Assembly (NCBI RefSeq): GCF_000020965.1
Contig: NC_011297.1
Span: 820,387 to 884,386 of the forward strand
Direction: 5' to 3'
Origin: Dictyoglomus thermophilum H-6-12
GTDB lineage: Bacteria > Dictyoglomota > Dictyoglomia > Dictyoglomales > Dictyoglomaceae
DNA: 64,000 nt
The position numbers were made by a program, and so were the translations under genes. Under the pieces are notes generated by a model. It saw only the letters and a list, made by a program, of their open reading frames with translations, made no database searches and was not told the DNA's origin. Below are positions 22,686 through 33,508 of this stretch, piece after piece; position 1 is the stretch's first letter, and each line of letters opens with the position of its first letter.

Positions 22686-23155
22686 TGCCACGTAGAGGTC
22701 CAGTTACTCCAAGAGAAATACCTCCTGATCCTGTATATAATAGTGTTCTTGTACAGAAACTTATAAATAAAGTTATGCTTGATGGTAAAAAGAGTATTGC
22801 AGAAAAAATAGTATATGGTGCTATGGAAATAATAAGAGAAAAAACAAAACAGGATCCTTTAGTTGTTCTTGAAAAGGCGGTACAGAATGTAACACCTCTT
22901 CTAGAGGTAAGACCAAGAAGAGTTGGTGGTGCAACCTATCAGGTGCCAATAGAAGTTCCTCCTAGAAGAGGTCTTTCTCTCGCTTTGAGGTGGATTGTTA
23001 GGGCGGCAAGAGAAAGAAAAGGTATGCCTATGAAAGAAAGGCTTGCTTTAGAAATTTTAGATGCTCTTAACAATACTGGTGGAGCAATTAAAAAGAGAGA
23101 TGAAATGCATAGAATGGCAGAGGCTAATAAGGCATTTGCTCATTATCGTTGGTAA
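22685..23155 (+). CDS. rpsG: 30S ribosomal protein S7
   Basis: Primary 16S-binding protein that organises the 30S head. It is 156 residues, of standard length, with the PRRGP N-terminus and the [14 protein letters not shown] segment near the C-terminal helices. It ends with AHYRW, as many bacterial S7 proteins do. Translationally coupled to rpsL, and fusA follows after 22 nt. Confidence 0.98.
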   Translation: MPRRGPVTPREIPPDPVYNSVLVQKLINKVMLDGKKSIAEKIVYGAMEIIREKTKQDPLVVLEKAVQNVTPLLEVRPRRVGGATYQVPIEVPPRRGLSLALRWIVRAARERKGMPMKERLALEILDALNNTGGAIKKRDEMHRMAEANKAFAHYRW

Positions 23156-23177
23156 TTAAAAAAGGAGGAAGATAGAC

Positions 23178-25253
23178 GTGCCTAGATGTCCATTAGACAA
23201 ATTAAGAAATATAGGAATAGCTGCTCATATAGATGCAGGTAAGACTACTCTTACCGAAAGGATATTATTTTATACTGGTAAAACTCACAAACTAGGTGAG
23301 GTTCACGAGGGAACAGCGACCATGGACTGGATGGAGCAAGAAAGGGAGCGTGGTATCACTATAACAGCTGCTACAACTACCTGTCAATGGAAAGATCATA
23401 TAATAAACATAATTGATACTCCGGGACACGTAGATTTTACTGTTGAAGTAGAGAGATCCTTAAGAGTTTTAGATGGTTTGATAGCAGTATTTTGTGGTGT
23501 TGCTGGAGTTCAGCCACAATCTGAAACAGTTTGGAGACAAGCCACAAAATATAATGTTCCAAGAATTATCTTTGTTAATAAGATGGATAGGGTTGGGGCA
23601 AACTTCTTTAGAGTGGTGGAAATGATAAAGGATAGACTAGGGGTTAATGCAGTACCTGTTCAAATACCAATTGGTAGTGAGGATCAATTTAGGGGTGTAG
23701 TAGATCTTTTCGAAATGAAGGCTATTGTATATCATGATGATCTTGGGATTAAGTGGGAAGTTACAGAAATTCCTGATGAGCTAAAAGATAAAGCTAAAGA
23801 GTATAGAAGTAAACTGATAGAGGCTATTGTGGAACTTGATGATGAGCTTTTAATGAAGTACTTAGAAGGGGAAGAGATTCCCGTAGCCGATTTGAAGAGG
23901 GTTTTGAGAAGGGCTACTATTGAGGGCAAGTTATATCCAGCATTATGTGGTTCTGCCTTTAAGAACAAGGGTATTCAGCCATTGCTCGATGCCGTTATAG
24001 ACTATCTTCCATCTCCTTTAGATTTACCTCCTGTGAAGGGCATAAATCCTATTACTGGAGAAGAAGAAATAAGGCTAGTTAGTGAGGATGAATCATTTGC
24101 CGCTTTAGCTTTTAAGGTAATGACTGATCCCTATGTAGGTAAGCTTACATATTTTAGAGTTTATTCTGGAAAGCTTGAAAAAGGGAGTTATGTCTATAAT
24201 TCAACTAAAGGTAAGAAAGAAAGAATTGGTAGGCTTCTCCAAATGCATGCTAATCATAGAGAAGATATAGATGCAGTATATGTGGGAGATATTGCTGCTG
24301 CTGTGGGTTTAAAATTTACTACTACAGGTGATACTCTTTGCGATGAAAACAGACCTATAGTTCTCGAAGGAATGACATTCCCTGAGCCTGTAATTTCTGT
24401 TGCTATCGAGCCAAAGAGTACGGAAGAACAAGATAAATTGAGTATTGCTCTTCAAAGACTTGCTGAAGAAGATCCAACGTTTAAAGTAACTTATGATGAG
24501 GAAACAGGCCAAACTTTGATACATGGTATGGGAGAACTGCATTTAGAGATTATTGTTGATAGATTGAAGAGGGAATTTAAGGTAAATGCTAATGTTGGTA
24601 AACCACAGGTATCCTATAGAGAGACCATTAGAAAGCCTGTAAAAGTTGAAGGTAAATATATTAGACAAACAGGTGGAAGAGGTCAGTACGGTCATGTTTG
24701 GTTAGAATTAGAACCTCTTCCAAGAGGTAGTGGTCTTGAATTTGTAAACAAGATTGTGGGAGGAGTAATTCCTCAACAATTCATTCCAGCTGTTGAGGCT
24801 GGTATTAGGGAGGCTGCAGATCGAGGAGTGCTTGCAGGGTATCCTGTTACGGACTTAAGGGTTACTCTTTTTGACGGATCATATCACGAAGTTGATTCTT
24901 CAGATATGGCTTTCAAGATTGCAGCTTCTCAGGCTTTTAAAGATGGAGTTTTAAAAGGTGATCCAGTTCTTTTAGAGCCTATAATGAAGCTTGAGATAAT
25001 TGTTCCTGAAGAATATATGGGAGATGTAATAGGCGATCTTAATAGTAGAAGAGGTAGGGTTGAGAAGATTGATTTTGTAAATAATACGAGAGTAATAAAA
25101 GCATTAGTTCCTCTCGCAGAGGTTTTTGGATATGCTACCACCTTGAGGTCATTAACTCAAGGTAGAGGAATATTCTCAATGGAATTTTCACATTATGAAG
25201 AAATGCCTATCAATATTCAGGAAAAAATTCTATCTTCAAATCTTAAAAAATGA
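23178..25253 (+). CDS. fusA: Translation elongation factor G
   Basis: GTPase that drives translocation and ribosome recycling. The 691-residue protein shows G1 [10 protein letters not shown], a switch I with GITITAA, G3 DTPGHVDF and G4 NKMDR, then domains II to V ending with the SQGRG-like [12 protein letters not shown] segment. The start is GTG at 23178 with AAAGGAGGAA upstream. Only this EF-G gene lies in the window. Confidence 0.98.
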   Translation: MPRCPLDKLRNIGIAAHIDAGKTTLTERILFYTGKTHKLGEVHEGTATMDWMEQERERGITITAATTTCQWKDHIINIIDTPGHVDFTVEVERSLRVLDGLIAVFCGVAGVQPQSETVWRQATKYNVPRIIFVNKMDRVGANFFRVVEMIKDRLGVNAVPVQIPIGSEDQFRGVVDLFEMKAIVYHDDLGIKWEVTEIPDELKDKAKEYRSKLIEAIVELDDELLMKYLEGEEIPVADLKRVLRRATIEGKLYPALCGSAFKNKGIQPLLDAVIDYLPSPLDLPPVKGINPITGEEEIRLVSEDESFAALAFKVMTDPYVGKLTYFRVYSGKLEKGSYVYNSTKGKKERIGRLLQMHANHREDIDAVYVGDIAAAVGLKFTTTGDTLCDENRPIVLEGMTFPEPVISVAIEPKSTEEQDKLSIALQRLAEEDPTFKVTYDEETGQTLIHGMGELHLEIIVDRLKREFKVNANVGKPQVSYRETIRKPVKVEGKYIRQTGGRGQYGHVWLELEPLPRGSGLEFVNKIVGGVIPQQFIPAVEAGIREAADRGVLAGYPVTDLRVTLFDGSYHEVDSSDMAFKIAASQAFKDGVLKGDPVLLEPIMKLEIIVPEEYMGDVIGDLNSRRGRVEKIDFVNNTRVIKALVPLAEVFGYATTLRSLTQGRGIFSMEFSHYEEMPINIQEKILSSNLKK

Positions 25254-25274
25254 AGGAATAGGAGGAGATAAAGG

Positions 25275-26492
25275 ATGGCGAAGGAGAAATTTGTAAGGAC
25301 GAAGCCACATGTGAATATAGGTACGATAGGGCACGTAGACCATGGAAAGACGACATTAACATCAGCGATAACGATGACACTAGCTGCTGAAGGATTAGCG
25401 AAGCCCTTGAAGTATGAAGACATAGACAAAGCGCCAGAGGAGAGGGCAAGGGGAGTGACGATAAACCTTGCGCATGTAGAGTATGAGACGCACAACAGGC
25501 ATTATGCGCACATAGATGCGCCTGGTCATGCTGACTACATAAAGAACATGATTACTGGTGCTGCACAGATGGACGGAGCGATACTAGTAGTATCAGCTGC
25601 GGATGGTCCGATGCCCCAGACGAGGGAGCACATATTACTTGCGAGGCAAGTCAATGTGCCATACATAGTAGTATTTTTGAACAAGATAGACATGGTAGAT
25701 GATCCGGAGATAGTGGACTTAGTAGAGATGGAGGTAAGGGATTTATTAACGAAGTATGGATATCCAGGGGATGAGGTACCGGTAGTAAGGGGGTCAGCAT
25801 TAAAGGCATTAGAGGCGTTATTCCAGAACCCTCAGATAAAGAGAGGGGAGAACAAGTGGGTAGATGCGATATGGGAGTTAATGGATGCGGTAGACAATTA
25901 CATACCGATACCAGAGAGAGATGTAGACAAGCCATTTTTGATGCCGATAGAGGACATATTTAGCATAACAGGGAGAGGTACAGTAGTGACGGGTAGAGTA
26001 GAGAGAGGAAGGGTGAAGGTAGGGGACGAAGTAGAGATAGTAGGATTAAGTGATGAGATAAAGAAGAGTGTGGTGACGGGAGTAGAGATGTTCAGGAAGC
26101 AATTAGATGAAGCGATAGCTGGTGACAACATAGGGATACTATTAAGAGGGATAGACAAAGATGAAGTAGAGAGGGGTCAAGTAGTAGCTGCGCCAGGTAC
26201 GATAAAGCCGCACACACATTTCAAGGCGCAGGTATATGTATTGAAGAAGGAAGAAGGTGGAAGGCACACGCCATTTTTCAGTGGATACAAGCCACAATTT
26301 TACTTTAGGACGACAGATGTAACAGGGGAGATAAAGTTACCAGAGGGAGTACAGATGGTTATGCCAGGTGACAACATAGAGATGGAGATAAAGTTAATCA
26401 AGCCTGTAGCGTTAGAGGAAGGTTTAAGGTTTGCTATAAGAGAAGGTGGAAGAACAGTTGGTGCAGGCGTCATAACTAAAATTATTGAATAA
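25275..26492 (+). CDS. tuf: Translation elongation factor Tu
   Basis: Delivers aminoacyl-tRNA to the ribosome. The 405-residue protein has G1 GHVDHGKTT, switch [11 protein letters not shown]3 DAPGHADY (Ala where Cys is more usual) and G4 NKID. Domain 2 begins near [14 protein letters not shown] short insertion-like [24 protein letters not shown] follows G5, as in thermophiles. Codon use is unusual: Ile is almost always ATA, Val GTA/GTG, Ala GCG and Thr ACG, unlike fusA and rpsJ on either side. The last 30 or so codons return to local usage. rpsJ follows after 18 nt. Confidence 0.98.
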   Translation: MAKEKFVRTKPHVNIGTIGHVDHGKTTLTSAITMTLAAEGLAKPLKYEDIDKAPEERARGVTINLAHVEYETHNRHYAHIDAPGHADYIKNMITGAAQMDGAILVVSAADGPMPQTREHILLARQVNVPYIVVFLNKIDMVDDPEIVDLVEMEVRDLLTKYGYPGDEVPVVRGSALKALEALFQNPQIKRGENKWVDAIWELMDAVDNYIPIPERDVDKPFLMPIEDIFSITGRGTVVTGRVERGRVKVGDEVEIVGLSDEIKKSVVTGVEMFRKQLDEAIAGDNIGILLRGIDKDEVERGQVVAAPGTIKPHTHFKAQVYVLKKEEGGRHTPFFSGYKPQFYFRTTDVTGEIKLPEGVQMVMPGDNIEMEIKLIKPVALEEGLRFAIREGGRTVGAGVITKIIE

Positions 26493-26510
26493 TGGGGGCG
26501 ATTAAAGGAT

Positions 26511-26831
26511 ATGAGTAGCTATCTGGAGAAACAAAAGATAAGAATAAAACTAAAGGCTTTTGATCATAGAGTTCTTGATATTTCTACCAAGAAGATTATT
26601 GATACAGTAAGAGGAACTGGGGCCAAGATTTCTGGCCCTATTCCTCTCCCCACTAAAGTAACAAGATATTGGGTTCTTCGCTCTCCCCATGTTAATAAGA
26701 ATTCTGGAGAGCACTTTGAAATAAGAATACATAAGAGATTAATAGACATAATAGAACCTACCTCAAAGACGGTGGAAGCTTTAATGAATTTGGAGCTTCC
26801 TGCTGGTGTTGAAGTTGAAATTAAAACATAG
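26511..26831 (+). CDS. rpsJ: 30S ribosomal protein S10
   Basis: Small-subunit head protein that also acts as NusE in antitermination. The 106 residues contain [11 protein letters not shown], the GPIPLPTK loop and [15 protein letters not shown]. Length and motifs are typical. It opens the S10 block directly after tuf with no promoter-sized gap, so the str and S10 operons are fused here. Confidence 0.98.
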   Translation: MSSYLEKQKIRIKLKAFDHRVLDISTKKIIDTVRGTGAKISGPIPLPTKVTRYWVLRSPHVNKNSGEHFEIRIHKRLIDIIEPTSKTVEALMNLELPAGVEVEIKT

Positions 26832-26845
26832 AGAGGGGAAAAGCT

Positions 26846-27493
26846 ATGGCAGCTCCTACTACAAAAGCTATATTAGGAAGAAAAATTGGAATGACACAAA
26901 TATTTACTGATAGTGGAGAATTGATTCCTGTTACTGTTATTAAAGGAGGACCTTGTCTTGTTCTTAATGTAAAAACCAAAGAAAAAGATGGGTATGATGC
27001 TATTCAATTAGGATTCGAAAATTGCAAGGAGTCAAAACTTAATAAGCCACAACTTGGAATATTTAAAAAGTTGGGACTCCCGCCTTTTAGAATTATAAAG
27101 GAAGTAAGAGTTAAGAATCCTCTTGACTATACAAGAGGACAAGAAATAAGGGTAGATATTTTTCAAGAAGGTGAACTTGTAGATATTACAGGTAAAAGTA
27201 AAGGTCATGGTTTTACCGGCCATATAAAAAGATGGGGTTTTAGAAGAGGAAGAATGTCTCATGGTTCTAAGTTTCACAGGAGAAGGGCTTCCATTGGTGC
27301 TGGTGGTGTACAGCATGTAATGAAGGGACAGAAGATGGCTGGTAGATGGGGTAATGAGACTATAACTGTTCAGAATTTAAAGGTTGTTAAAGTGGATAAA
27401 GAAAAGGATATTATTTTAGTAAAAGGTGCTGTCCCTGGACCTACAGGAAATCTACTGATTATTAGAAAAGCTGTTAAGGAAATAAATACCTAG
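26846..27493 (+). CDS. rplC: 50S ribosomal protein L3
   Basis: Early 23S-binding assembly protein of 215 residues. The GRKIGMTQIF N-terminus, the SKGHGFTGHIKRWGF loop that reaches toward the peptidyl-transferase centre, and GGVQHVMKGQKMAGRWG are intact. A GAGAGGGGA site precedes the ATG. It sits between rpsJ and rplD in standard S10 operon order. Confidence 0.98.
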   Translation: MAAPTTKAILGRKIGMTQIFTDSGELIPVTVIKGGPCLVLNVKTKEKDGYDAIQLGFENCKESKLNKPQLGIFKKLGLPPFRIIKEVRVKNPLDYTRGQEIRVDIFQEGELVDITGKSKGHGFTGHIKRWGFRRGRMSHGSKFHRRRASIGAGGVQHVMKGQKMAGRWGNETITVQNLKVVKVDKEKDIILVKGAVPGPTGNLLIIRKAVKEINT

Positions 27494-27510
27494 GAAGGGG
27501 ATAAGAGGAT

Positions 27511-28140
27511 ATGATACAAGTACCTGTATATAATCAAAAAGCAGAAAAGGTTGGAGAGATAGAGTTAAAGGAAGAACTTTTTGGGGTTGAGAAAAGGCCT
27601 GATCTTTTTTATACATGTGTTGTTATGCATCTTGCCAATGGTAGACAAGGGACTCATTCTACAAAGAGAAGAGGCGAAGTAAATAGAAGCGGAAGAAAGG
27701 TCTGGCCTCAAAAAGGTACAGGACATGCAAGGCAAGGAGACAGGAAAGCTCCTCACTGGGTTGGTGGTGGAAGACCATTTGGTCCAAAACCAAGAGATTA
27801 TTCTTATAAGATTCCTAAGAAGATGAGAAGGCTTGCTATAAGATCTGCTTTGTCTACAAAGCTTCAAGAGAATGCTTTGATTATTTTGGACAAAATCGAA
27901 TTATCTCAGCCTAAGACGAAAGAGTTGGTAAATATTTTAAATAATTTTGGTTTAGCTGATTCAAAGGTTCTTATTGGTGTTCCAGCTAAAGACGAGAATC
28001 TAAAAAGAGCTGCAATGAATCTTGAAAAAGTTAAAACAATGATAGCGTCGGTTTTGAATGTTTATGATCTCTTGAAATATGATTATCTTATACTTACGGT
28101 TGATGCGATTCCAGTATTAGAGGAGGCATTTTTAAAATGA
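27511..28140 (+). CDS. rplD: 50S ribosomal protein L4
   Basis: Exit-tunnel protein; in E. coli it also regulates its own S10 operon. The 209-residue protein contains the tunnel loop RSGRKVWPQKGTGHARQGDRKAP with the conserved KGTGRAR-like core (here KGTGHAR, His for the first Arg). RPFGPKPRDYSYKIPKKMRR follows. It overlaps rplW by 4 nt. No L4-leader-like structure is seen upstream of rpsJ. Confidence 0.97.
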   Translation: MIQVPVYNQKAEKVGEIELKEELFGVEKRPDLFYTCVVMHLANGRQGTHSTKRRGEVNRSGRKVWPQKGTGHARQGDRKAPHWVGGGRPFGPKPRDYSYKIPKKMRRLAIRSALSTKLQENALIILDKIELSQPKTKELVNILNNFGLADSKVLIGVPAKDENLKRAAMNLEKVKTMIASVLNVYDLLKYDYLILTVDAIPVLEEAFLK

Positions 28141-28424
28141 GAGATCCTTATACAATAATCTTAAAACCTGTGTTAACGGAAAAGAGTCTTAATCTTGCTA
28201 AACAAAATAAATATGTATTTGAAGTTGCTAAAGATGCAAATAAAATTGAAATAGGAAAAGCTGTAGAAGAGATATTTAAAGTGAAAGTAAAAAGTGTTGC
28301 CGTAATTAATGAGAAACCTAAAAGAAGAAGATTGGGAATTTCTCAAGGCTTTACTTCTACCAAGAAGAAGGCTATAGTTACTTTAGAACCGGGCTATAAA
28401 ATAGAGCTTATCAGTGGAGTATAG
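28137..28424 (+). CDS. rplW: 50S ribosomal protein L23
   Basis: Protein at the tunnel exit that docks SRP and trigger factor. It has 95 residues beginning RDPYTIILKPVLTEKSL, with a lysine-rich loop (PKRRRLGISQGFTSTKKKA) and the final TLEPGYKIELI strand. Its start lies within the 3' end of rplD. Standard length and order. Confidence 0.97.
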   Translation: MRDPYTIILKPVLTEKSLNLAKQNKYVFEVAKDANKIEIGKAVEEIFKVKVKSVAVINEKPKRRRLGISQGFTSTKKKAIVTLEPGYKIELISGV

Positions 28425-28437
28425 GAGGTAGAAAGAT

Positions 28438-29280
28438 ATGGGTCTTAAAAAATTTAAACCAATTACGCCTGGGTTAAGACATCTAATATTACCTGATTTT
28501 TCTGAAATTACAAAAGAGGAGCCAGAAAAATCTTTATTGAAACCACTTAAGAAAAGTGGAGGAAGAAATAATTTTGGGCATGTAACCTCTAGGTTTAGAG
28601 GTGGTGGACATAAGAGACTTTATAGAATCATAGATTTTAGAAGGGATAAAGATAATATACCTGCTAAAGTTGCAAGTATAGAGTATGATCCTAATCGTAC
28701 TGCAAGAATTGCTCTTCTTCATTATGCCGATGGAGAAAAGAGGTATATTATTGCTCCTGAGGGATTAAAAGTTGGCGATATTATAATGTCTGGTGAGAAT
28801 GTTGATATAAAGATTGGTAATAACTTACCGTTGAAAAATATTCCTGATGGAACATTAATTCATAATTTAGAATTATATCCAGGAAGAGGCGGACAGCTGG
28901 TTAGAGCTGCAGGAACAGCTGCTCAGATTCTTGGTAAAGAAGGAAAATGGGCTTATGTTAGACTGCCCTCTGGTGAGATAAGACTGTTTGATTTGAATTG
29001 TAGGGCTACTATTGGTCAAGTAAGTAATGTTGATCATCAAAATGTCTCTTTAGGTAAAGCTGGTAGGAGTAGATGGTTGGGTAGGAGACCCCATGTTAGG
29101 GGCTCTGCTATGAATCCTGTAGATCACCCTCATGGTGGTGGTGAGGGTAAGGCTCCTATAGGTCATCCAAGCCCCTTAACTCCATGGGGCAAGCCTACTC
29201 TTGGATACAAGACGAGGAAAAAGAGAAAGCCATCAGATAGATTTATAATTCAAAGAGCAAATGATAAAAAAGAGAAGTAA
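28438..29280 (+). CDS. rplB: 50S ribosomal protein L2
   Basis: Large-subunit core protein needed for subunit joining and peptidyl transfer. The 280-residue protein contains [18 protein letters not shown], the [30 protein letters not shown] segment with the functionally important histidine, and [13 protein letters not shown] at the C-terminus. Typical in length. GGAGG upstream. Confidence 0.98.
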   Translation: MGLKKFKPITPGLRHLILPDFSEITKEEPEKSLLKPLKKSGGRNNFGHVTSRFRGGGHKRLYRIIDFRRDKDNIPAKVASIEYDPNRTARIALLHYADGEKRYIIAPEGLKVGDIIMSGENVDIKIGNNLPLKNIPDGTLIHNLELYPGRGGQLVRAAGTAAQILGKEGKWAYVRLPSGEIRLFDLNCRATIGQVSNVDHQNVSLGKAGRSRWLGRRPHVRGSAMNPVDHPHGGGEGKAPIGHPSPLTPWGKPTLGYKTRKKRKPSDRFIIQRANDKKEK

Positions 29281-29294
29281 AAGGGGAGGAGCAC

Positions 29295-29579
29295 ATGGGT
29301 CGTTCACTTAAAAAAGGTCCTTATGTAGATCCTAAATTACTTAAAAAGATTAGAGAACTAAATGAAAAAGGAGAGAAAAGGATAATCAAAACTTGGTCAA
29401 GAAGATCAGTTATAGTACCAGAAATGGTAGGTCATACTATTGCTGTATATAATGGTAGAAAACATATACCGGTTTATATTACAGAGAATATGATAGGGCA
29501 TAGACTCGGTGAGTTTGCTCCAACAAGAACATTTACAGGACACAGAATACCAACAGCTCGTATTACGGCTATTAAGTAG
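29295..29579 (+). CDS. rpsS: 30S ribosomal protein S19
   Basis: Head protein that contacts the A-site finger with S13. The 94-residue sequence starts [17 protein letters not shown] and carries [29 protein letters not shown] and the [13 protein letters not shown] segment. All are standard features. rplV starts 15 nt later. Confidence 0.98.
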   Translation: MGRSLKKGPYVDPKLLKKIRELNEKGEKRIIKTWSRRSVIVPEMVGHTIAVYNGRKHIPVYITENMIGHRLGEFAPTRTFTGHRIPTARITAIK

Positions 29580-29594
29580 GGAGGTTAGATTTTT

Positions 29595-29939
29595 ATGATT
29601 GAAGTAAAAGCAGAAAGTAAATATTTAAGGATCTCCCCTTACAAAGCAAGAAGGGTAATTGATCTTGTTAGAGGTAAAATGGTAGAAGAGGCAGAAGCAA
29701 TACTTGAAAATCTCCCTCACAAGGCTGCCCATTTTATATTGAAATGTTTAAGATCTGCCAAAGCAAATGCAGAACATAATTATGGTTTGAGGGCTGATAG
29801 ATTATACATATCTAAGGCTTTCGTAAATGAAGGCCCTAGATGGAAGAGATTAAATCCTAGGGCAAGAGGGAGAGCTGACATTATTCAGATAAGAAATAGT
29901 CATATAGTTATTTATGTAAAGGAAAAGGAGGAAGAATAA
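29595..29939 (+). CDS. rplV: 50S ribosomal protein L22
   Basis: Tunnel-lining protein whose beta-hairpin forms part of the macrolide region. The 114 residues include [19 protein letters not shown] and the hairpin with [18 protein letters not shown]. No deletion in the hairpin is visible. It abuts rpsC with a single base between. Confidence 0.97.
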
Positions 29940-29940
29940 A

Positions 29941-30678
29941 ATGGGCCAGAAAACACATCCTTATGGGTTTAGATTGGGCATAACTAAAGATTGGAAAAGT
30001 CATTGGTATGCAGAAAGGTCGGATTATTCCTCCTTATTACATGAAGATTGGGCTATAAGAAACTATTTAAAGAAAAATTATTATCAGGCAGGAATTTCGT
30101 TAATAGAGATTGAAAGAAAGGCAGCTAATAGGGTAGATATTACTATTCACACTGCAAGACCTGGAATGTTAATTGGACGTGGAGGAAGTGAAATAGAGAA
30201 CATTAGGAAAAACTTGATTAAACTAACGAACAAGAATGTATTTGTTAATGTTCAAGAAGTTAAAAATCCAGAACTGGATGCACAACTTGTAGCAGAAAAC
30301 ATTGCTATGCAAATAGAGAAGAGAATTAATTACAAGAGAGCCATGAAACAAGCAATAAATAGGGCATTAAGAGCTGGAGCTAAAGGCATAAAAGTTATGT
30401 GTAGTGGCAGATTAAATGGGGCTGAGATTGCTCGTTCTGAGTGGTTTAGAGAAGGAAGAATACCTTTACAAACCTTGACTGCAGATATCGATTATGGGTT
30501 TGCAGAAGCTTTTACCATATCTGGAGTGATAGGTGTTAAGGTATGGATATATAAAGGAGATGTTCCAGAACTGCATAAAGAAGCTATTCAAGAGCTTCCT
30601 GAAAAGGCTGTACCTAAGAAGATAGAAGATGAAGATCTTTACGAGAAAGACGAGGTGAATTACGATGTTGATGCCTAA
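29941..30678 (+). CDS. rpsC: 30S ribosomal protein S3
   Basis: mRNA-entry protein with an N-terminal KH domain ([19 protein letters not shown]) and the C-terminal domain with [16 protein letters not shown]. It has 245 residues, with an acidic C-terminal tail longer than the minimal form. Its 3' end overlaps the rplP start by 14 nt. Confidence 0.98.
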
Positions 30679-31084
30679 GAGGGTTAAGTATAGAAAACAA
30701 CATCGTGGAAGAATGAAGGGTAAGGCTTCTCGAGGAAATCGTGTAGTCTTTGGAGATTATGGTATCCAAGCTTTGGCTCCCGCATGGATTACCAGTGAAC
30801 AAATAGAGGCTGTTAGAAGGACTCTAACAAGACATGCTGGAAAAAACGGGAGAGTCTGGATTAGGATTTTCCCGGATAAATCTGTGACTGCAAGACCAGC
30901 TGAAAGCAGAATGGGTGGAGGCAAAGGAGACGTAAAAGGATGGGTAGCAGTGGTAAAACCAGGAACAGTATTATTTGAGATTGGAGGGGTTTCTAAAGAA
31001 GTTGCAATGGAGGCTATTAGAATTGCTGGTAGTAAGCTTCCTATTAAAACTAGATTTGTGACAAGAGAATTGGGTGGTGAGTAG
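30665..31084 (+). CDS. rplP: 50S ribosomal protein L16
   Basis: Organises the A-site tRNA region of the 50S. The 139 residues begin [19 protein letters not shown], matching the family N-terminus, so the overlapping start inside rpsC is kept. [22 protein letters not shown] carries the conserved arginine hydroxylated in E. coli. Standard length. Confidence 0.97.
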
Positions 31085-31085
31085 T

Positions 31086-31289
31086 ATGGCAAGGAAAGCA
31101 TCTGAATTAAGGGAGAAAACTGATTCAGAACTTAAAGAAGAGCTTAAAAATTTAAGGGCTGAACTTTTTAATTTAAGGCTTCAGCAGGCTACAGGAGGAC
31201 TTACTAATCCTCATAGAATAAAAGCAGTTAGAAAAGATATTGCTCGTATTCTTACGATTCTACGCGAGAGAGAACTTAAAAAATCTTAA
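31086..31289 (+). CDS. rpmC: 50S ribosomal protein L29
   Basis: Small helical protein at the tunnel exit, 67 residues from the ATG at 31086 ([12 protein letters not shown]). This start is favoured over an upstream GTG because GGTGGTGAG lies just ahead and the family N-terminus fits. [20 protein letters not shown] is the signature segment. Confidence 0.96.
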   Translation: MARKASELREKTDSELKEELKNLRAELFNLRLQQATGGLTNPHRIKAVRKDIARILTILRERELKKS

Positions 31290-31306
31290 ATTAAGGAGAG
31301 ATGTTC

Positions 31307-31642
31307 ATGGGTAATAGGAAAGAGCTAATAGGAAAAGTAGTAAGTGCAAAAATGCAAAAGACTATTGTAGTCTTAGTAGAGCAGACTTATACTCATCCTT
31401 TATACAAAAAAACAGTTACAAGAAGAAAAAAGTATAAGGCTCATGATGAAAACCAAGAGGCAAAAGAAGGGGATATTGTTCTTATTAGAGAGACAAGACC
31501 TCTTTCTAAAGAAAAGAGATGGAGATTGGTTAGAATTATAAAGAGGGGAGAAATTGTTCCAACTATTTCTGATGAAGAAAATCTGGAAAATACTGAAACT
31601 AAAGTCGAGGTAGGTGGTACAAATGATAATGCCTCAAACTAG
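31307..31642 (+). CDS. rpsQ: 30S ribosomal protein S17, C-terminally extended
   Basis: Primary 16S-binding OB-fold protein. [17 protein letters not shown] starts the fold and [14 protein letters not shown] closes it. ATG 31307 is chosen because AAGGAGAG spaces correctly to it rather than to ATG 31301. At about 111 residues it is some 25 longer than E. coli S17; the extra tail is acidic and Asn/Glu-rich. The tail overlaps the start of rplN by 20 nt in another frame. Confidence 0.95.
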   Translation: MGNRKELIGKVVSAKMQKTIVVLVEQTYTHPLYKKTVTRRKKYKAHDENQEAKEGDIVLIRETRPLSKEKRWRLVRIIKRGEIVPTISDEENLENTETKVEVGGTNDNASN

Positions 31643-31985
31643 ATTGGTTGTTGCAGATAATACTGGTGCAAAGGAAATAATGTGTTTTAGAATACTTGGG
31701 AAAAAGAGAGTTGCCCAAGTAGGAGATATTATTGTGGCTAGTGTAAAAGAGGCAGTTCCACGTTCTAACATAAAGAAAGGCGATGTAGTTTATGCTGTTG
31801 TTATAAGAACTAAAAGGACTATCAAGAGGAAAGATGGTTCATGTGTAAGATTTGATGATAATGCGGCTGTAATTATAGATAAAGAAGGAAATCCAAAGGG
31901 TACTAGAGTTTTTGGCCCAGTTGCAAGAGAGCTTAGGGATAAAAACTTTATGAAAATTATCTCTTTAGCAACAGAAGTGATATAG
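31623..31985 (+). CDS. rplN: 50S ribosomal protein L14
   Basis: Subunit-interface protein of 120 residues when started at ATG 31623 ([18 protein letters not shown]), which matches the family N-terminus better than an in-frame GTG at 31614. The GDGxxVRF-like loop reads [16 protein letters not shown] and [11 protein letters not shown] closes the protein. GGTGGT serves as the ribosome-binding site inside rpsQ. Confidence 0.96.
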   Translation: MIMPQTRLVVADNTGAKEIMCFRILGKKRVAQVGDIIVASVKEAVPRSNIKKGDVVYAVVIRTKRTIKRKDGSCVRFDDNAAVIIDKEGNPKGTRVFGPVARELRDKNFMKIISLATEVI

Positions 31986-31997
31986 AGGTGAAGTGAA

Positions 31998-32315
31998 ATG
32001 GACATCAAAAAAGGAGATCTTGTGTTGGTTATATCTGGAAAAGATAAAGGAAAAAGAGGAAAAGTTATTTCTGTGCTTCCCTCTGAAGAGAAAGTTATTG
32101 TAGAGGGAGTTAATATTGTAAAGAAGCATACAAGACCTAATGCAAAAATGAGACAGGGAGGAATTATAGAAAAACCTGCACCTTTATATAGGTGTAAGGT
32201 TATGTTAATATGCCCACATTGTAACCAGCCTACAAGGATTAAACATACTTTTCTTGAAGATGGAAGAAAAGTAAGAGTTTGCTCTAAATGCAAAGAAATC
32301 ATTGATCGGGTCTAA
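31998..32315 (+). CDS. rplX: 50S ribosomal protein L24, zinc-ribbon form
   Basis: Assembly initiator protein with a KOW segment ([19 protein letters not shown]) and [13 protein letters not shown]. The C-terminal part carries two CxxC pairs, C72/C75 and C95/C98, so it should bind zinc. Thermus L24 has the same type, whereas many mesophilic L24 proteins have lost it. 105 residues; rplE follows after 20 nt. Confidence 0.96.
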   Translation: MDIKKGDLVLVISGKDKGKRGKVISVLPSEEKVIVEGVNIVKKHTRPNAKMRQGGIIEKPAPLYRCKVMLICPHCNQPTRIKHTFLEDGRKVRVCSKCKEIIDRV

Positions 32316-32335
32316 TTAAAGGAGGAAAGATTAGT

Positions 32336-32875
32336 ATGGAGGTTTTGAAACAGAAATATATTCAAGAAGTTGTTCCTGCAATGATGAAAAAGTTTGGTTA
32401 CAAAAATCCGATGGCTGTACCTAAAATAGAGAAAATTGTGGTTAATATTGGTGTAAGTGAAGCAGTTCAGAATCCTGGAGCTATAGAGGCTGCTGCAAGA
32501 GATTTGGCAATAATTACGGGGCAAAGACCTATAGTAAGAAAAGCACGTAAATCTATAGCTAACTTCCATTTAAGAAAGGGAATGCCTATTGGGGTAAAAG
32601 TTACTTTAAGAGGAGAAAGAATGTATGCTTTTTTGTATAAATTAATAAATCTTGCTCTTCCAAGAGTGAGAGATTTTTCTGGAGTTTCTCCCAATTCCTT
32701 TGATGGTAGAGGAAATTATTCTTTAGGTTTAAAGGAACAATTGGTTTTTCCAGAGATTGAGTATGATAAAATTGATAGAATTAGGGGAATGGATATTACA
32801 ATAGTTACTACGGCAAAAACTGATGAGGAAGCTAAAGAGCTTTTAGCTCTTTTAGGAATGCCTTTCAAAAAATAA
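32336..32875 (+). CDS. rplE: 50S ribosomal protein L5
   Basis: 5S rRNA-binding protein of the central protuberance, 179 residues. [40 protein letters not shown] and [21 protein letters not shown] are typical, and the protein ends LLGMPFKK. Standard place in the spc operon. Confidence 0.98.
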   Translation: MEVLKQKYIQEVVPAMMKKFGYKNPMAVPKIEKIVVNIGVSEAVQNPGAIEAAARDLAIITGQRPIVRKARKSIANFHLRKGMPIGVKVTLRGERMYAFLYKLINLALPRVRDFSGVSPNSFDGRGNYSLGLKEQLVFPEIEYDKIDRIRGMDITIVTTAKTDEEAKELLALLGMPFKK

Positions 32876-32898
32876 AATAAAAAGCGAGGGAGGTTATT

Positions 32899-33084
32899 GT
32901 GGCAAAGAAATCTCAAATAGTAAAATGGCTCAAACCTAAGAAGTATAAAGTAAGAGAATATAACAGATGTAGAATCTGTGGAAGACCAAGAGGATATATC
33001 AGAAAATTTGGATTATGTCGTTTATGCTTTAGGGAATTAGCATTGAAGGGTGAATTGCCAGGCGTAAGGAAAGCAAGTTGGTAA
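32899..33084 (+). CDS. rpsZ: 30S ribosomal protein S14, zinc-binding (type Z)
   Basis: A 61-residue S14 of the short zinc-containing class, with C24/C27 and C40/C43 in [21 protein letters not shown]. The start is GTG at 32899 after GGGAGG. The zinc-free long form is not in the window. Start of rpsH is 12 nt after its stop. Confidence 0.98.
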   Translation: MAKKSQIVKWLKPKKYKVREYNRCRICGRPRGYIRKFGLCRLCFRELALKGELPGVRKASW

Positions 33085-33095
33085 GGAGGGTTGCT

Positions 33096-33491
33096 ATGAC
33101 TGTAACAGATCCTATTGCTGATATGTTAGTTAGAATAAAGAATGCTAGTATGAGAAGGCATCCTACTGTAGATGTTCCTTATTCCAAAATGAAGGAGAAA
33201 ATTTTGGAAATTCTCTTAAGGGAAGGTTATATTGCTAGGTATGAAGTTATTGGTGAGATACCTCAGAAATATATAAGGGTTTATTTAAAATATAAAGGAA
33301 AGACTCCTGTTATTCAAGATGTTAAAAGAGTTAGTAAGCCAGGAAGAAGGTATTACGTTAATAAAGAAGAAATTCCAAGAGTACTTGGTGGCCTTGGAAT
33401 TGCTATATTATCTACTTCCAAAGGGATAATGACCGATAAAGAGGCAAGACTTTTAGGTGTGGGTGGAGAACTTATCTGTATGGTATGGTAG
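33096..33491 (+). CDS. rpsH: 30S ribosomal protein S8
   Basis: 16S-binding protein and, in E. coli, spc-operon repressor. From ATG 33096 the protein starts [17 protein letters not shown] and has 131 residues; AAGGAGGG immediately upstream decides this start over an in-frame TTG at 33078. [26 protein letters not shown] ends the protein in family style. Confidence 0.97.
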   Translation: MTVTDPIADMLVRIKNASMRRHPTVDVPYSKMKEKILEILLREGYIARYEVIGEIPQKYIRVYLKYKGKTPVIQDVKRVSKPGRRYYVNKEEIPRVLGGLGIAILSTSKGIMTDKEARLLGVGGELICMVW

Positions 33492-33508
33492 AAAAGGAGG
33501 AGTAAATT

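Noticed and set aside
25217-26158. Several antisense reading frames across tuf
   Set aside because: They arise from the purine-ending codon bias of tuf; their products are low-complexity Ser/Pro/Leu-rich with no ribosome-binding sites.
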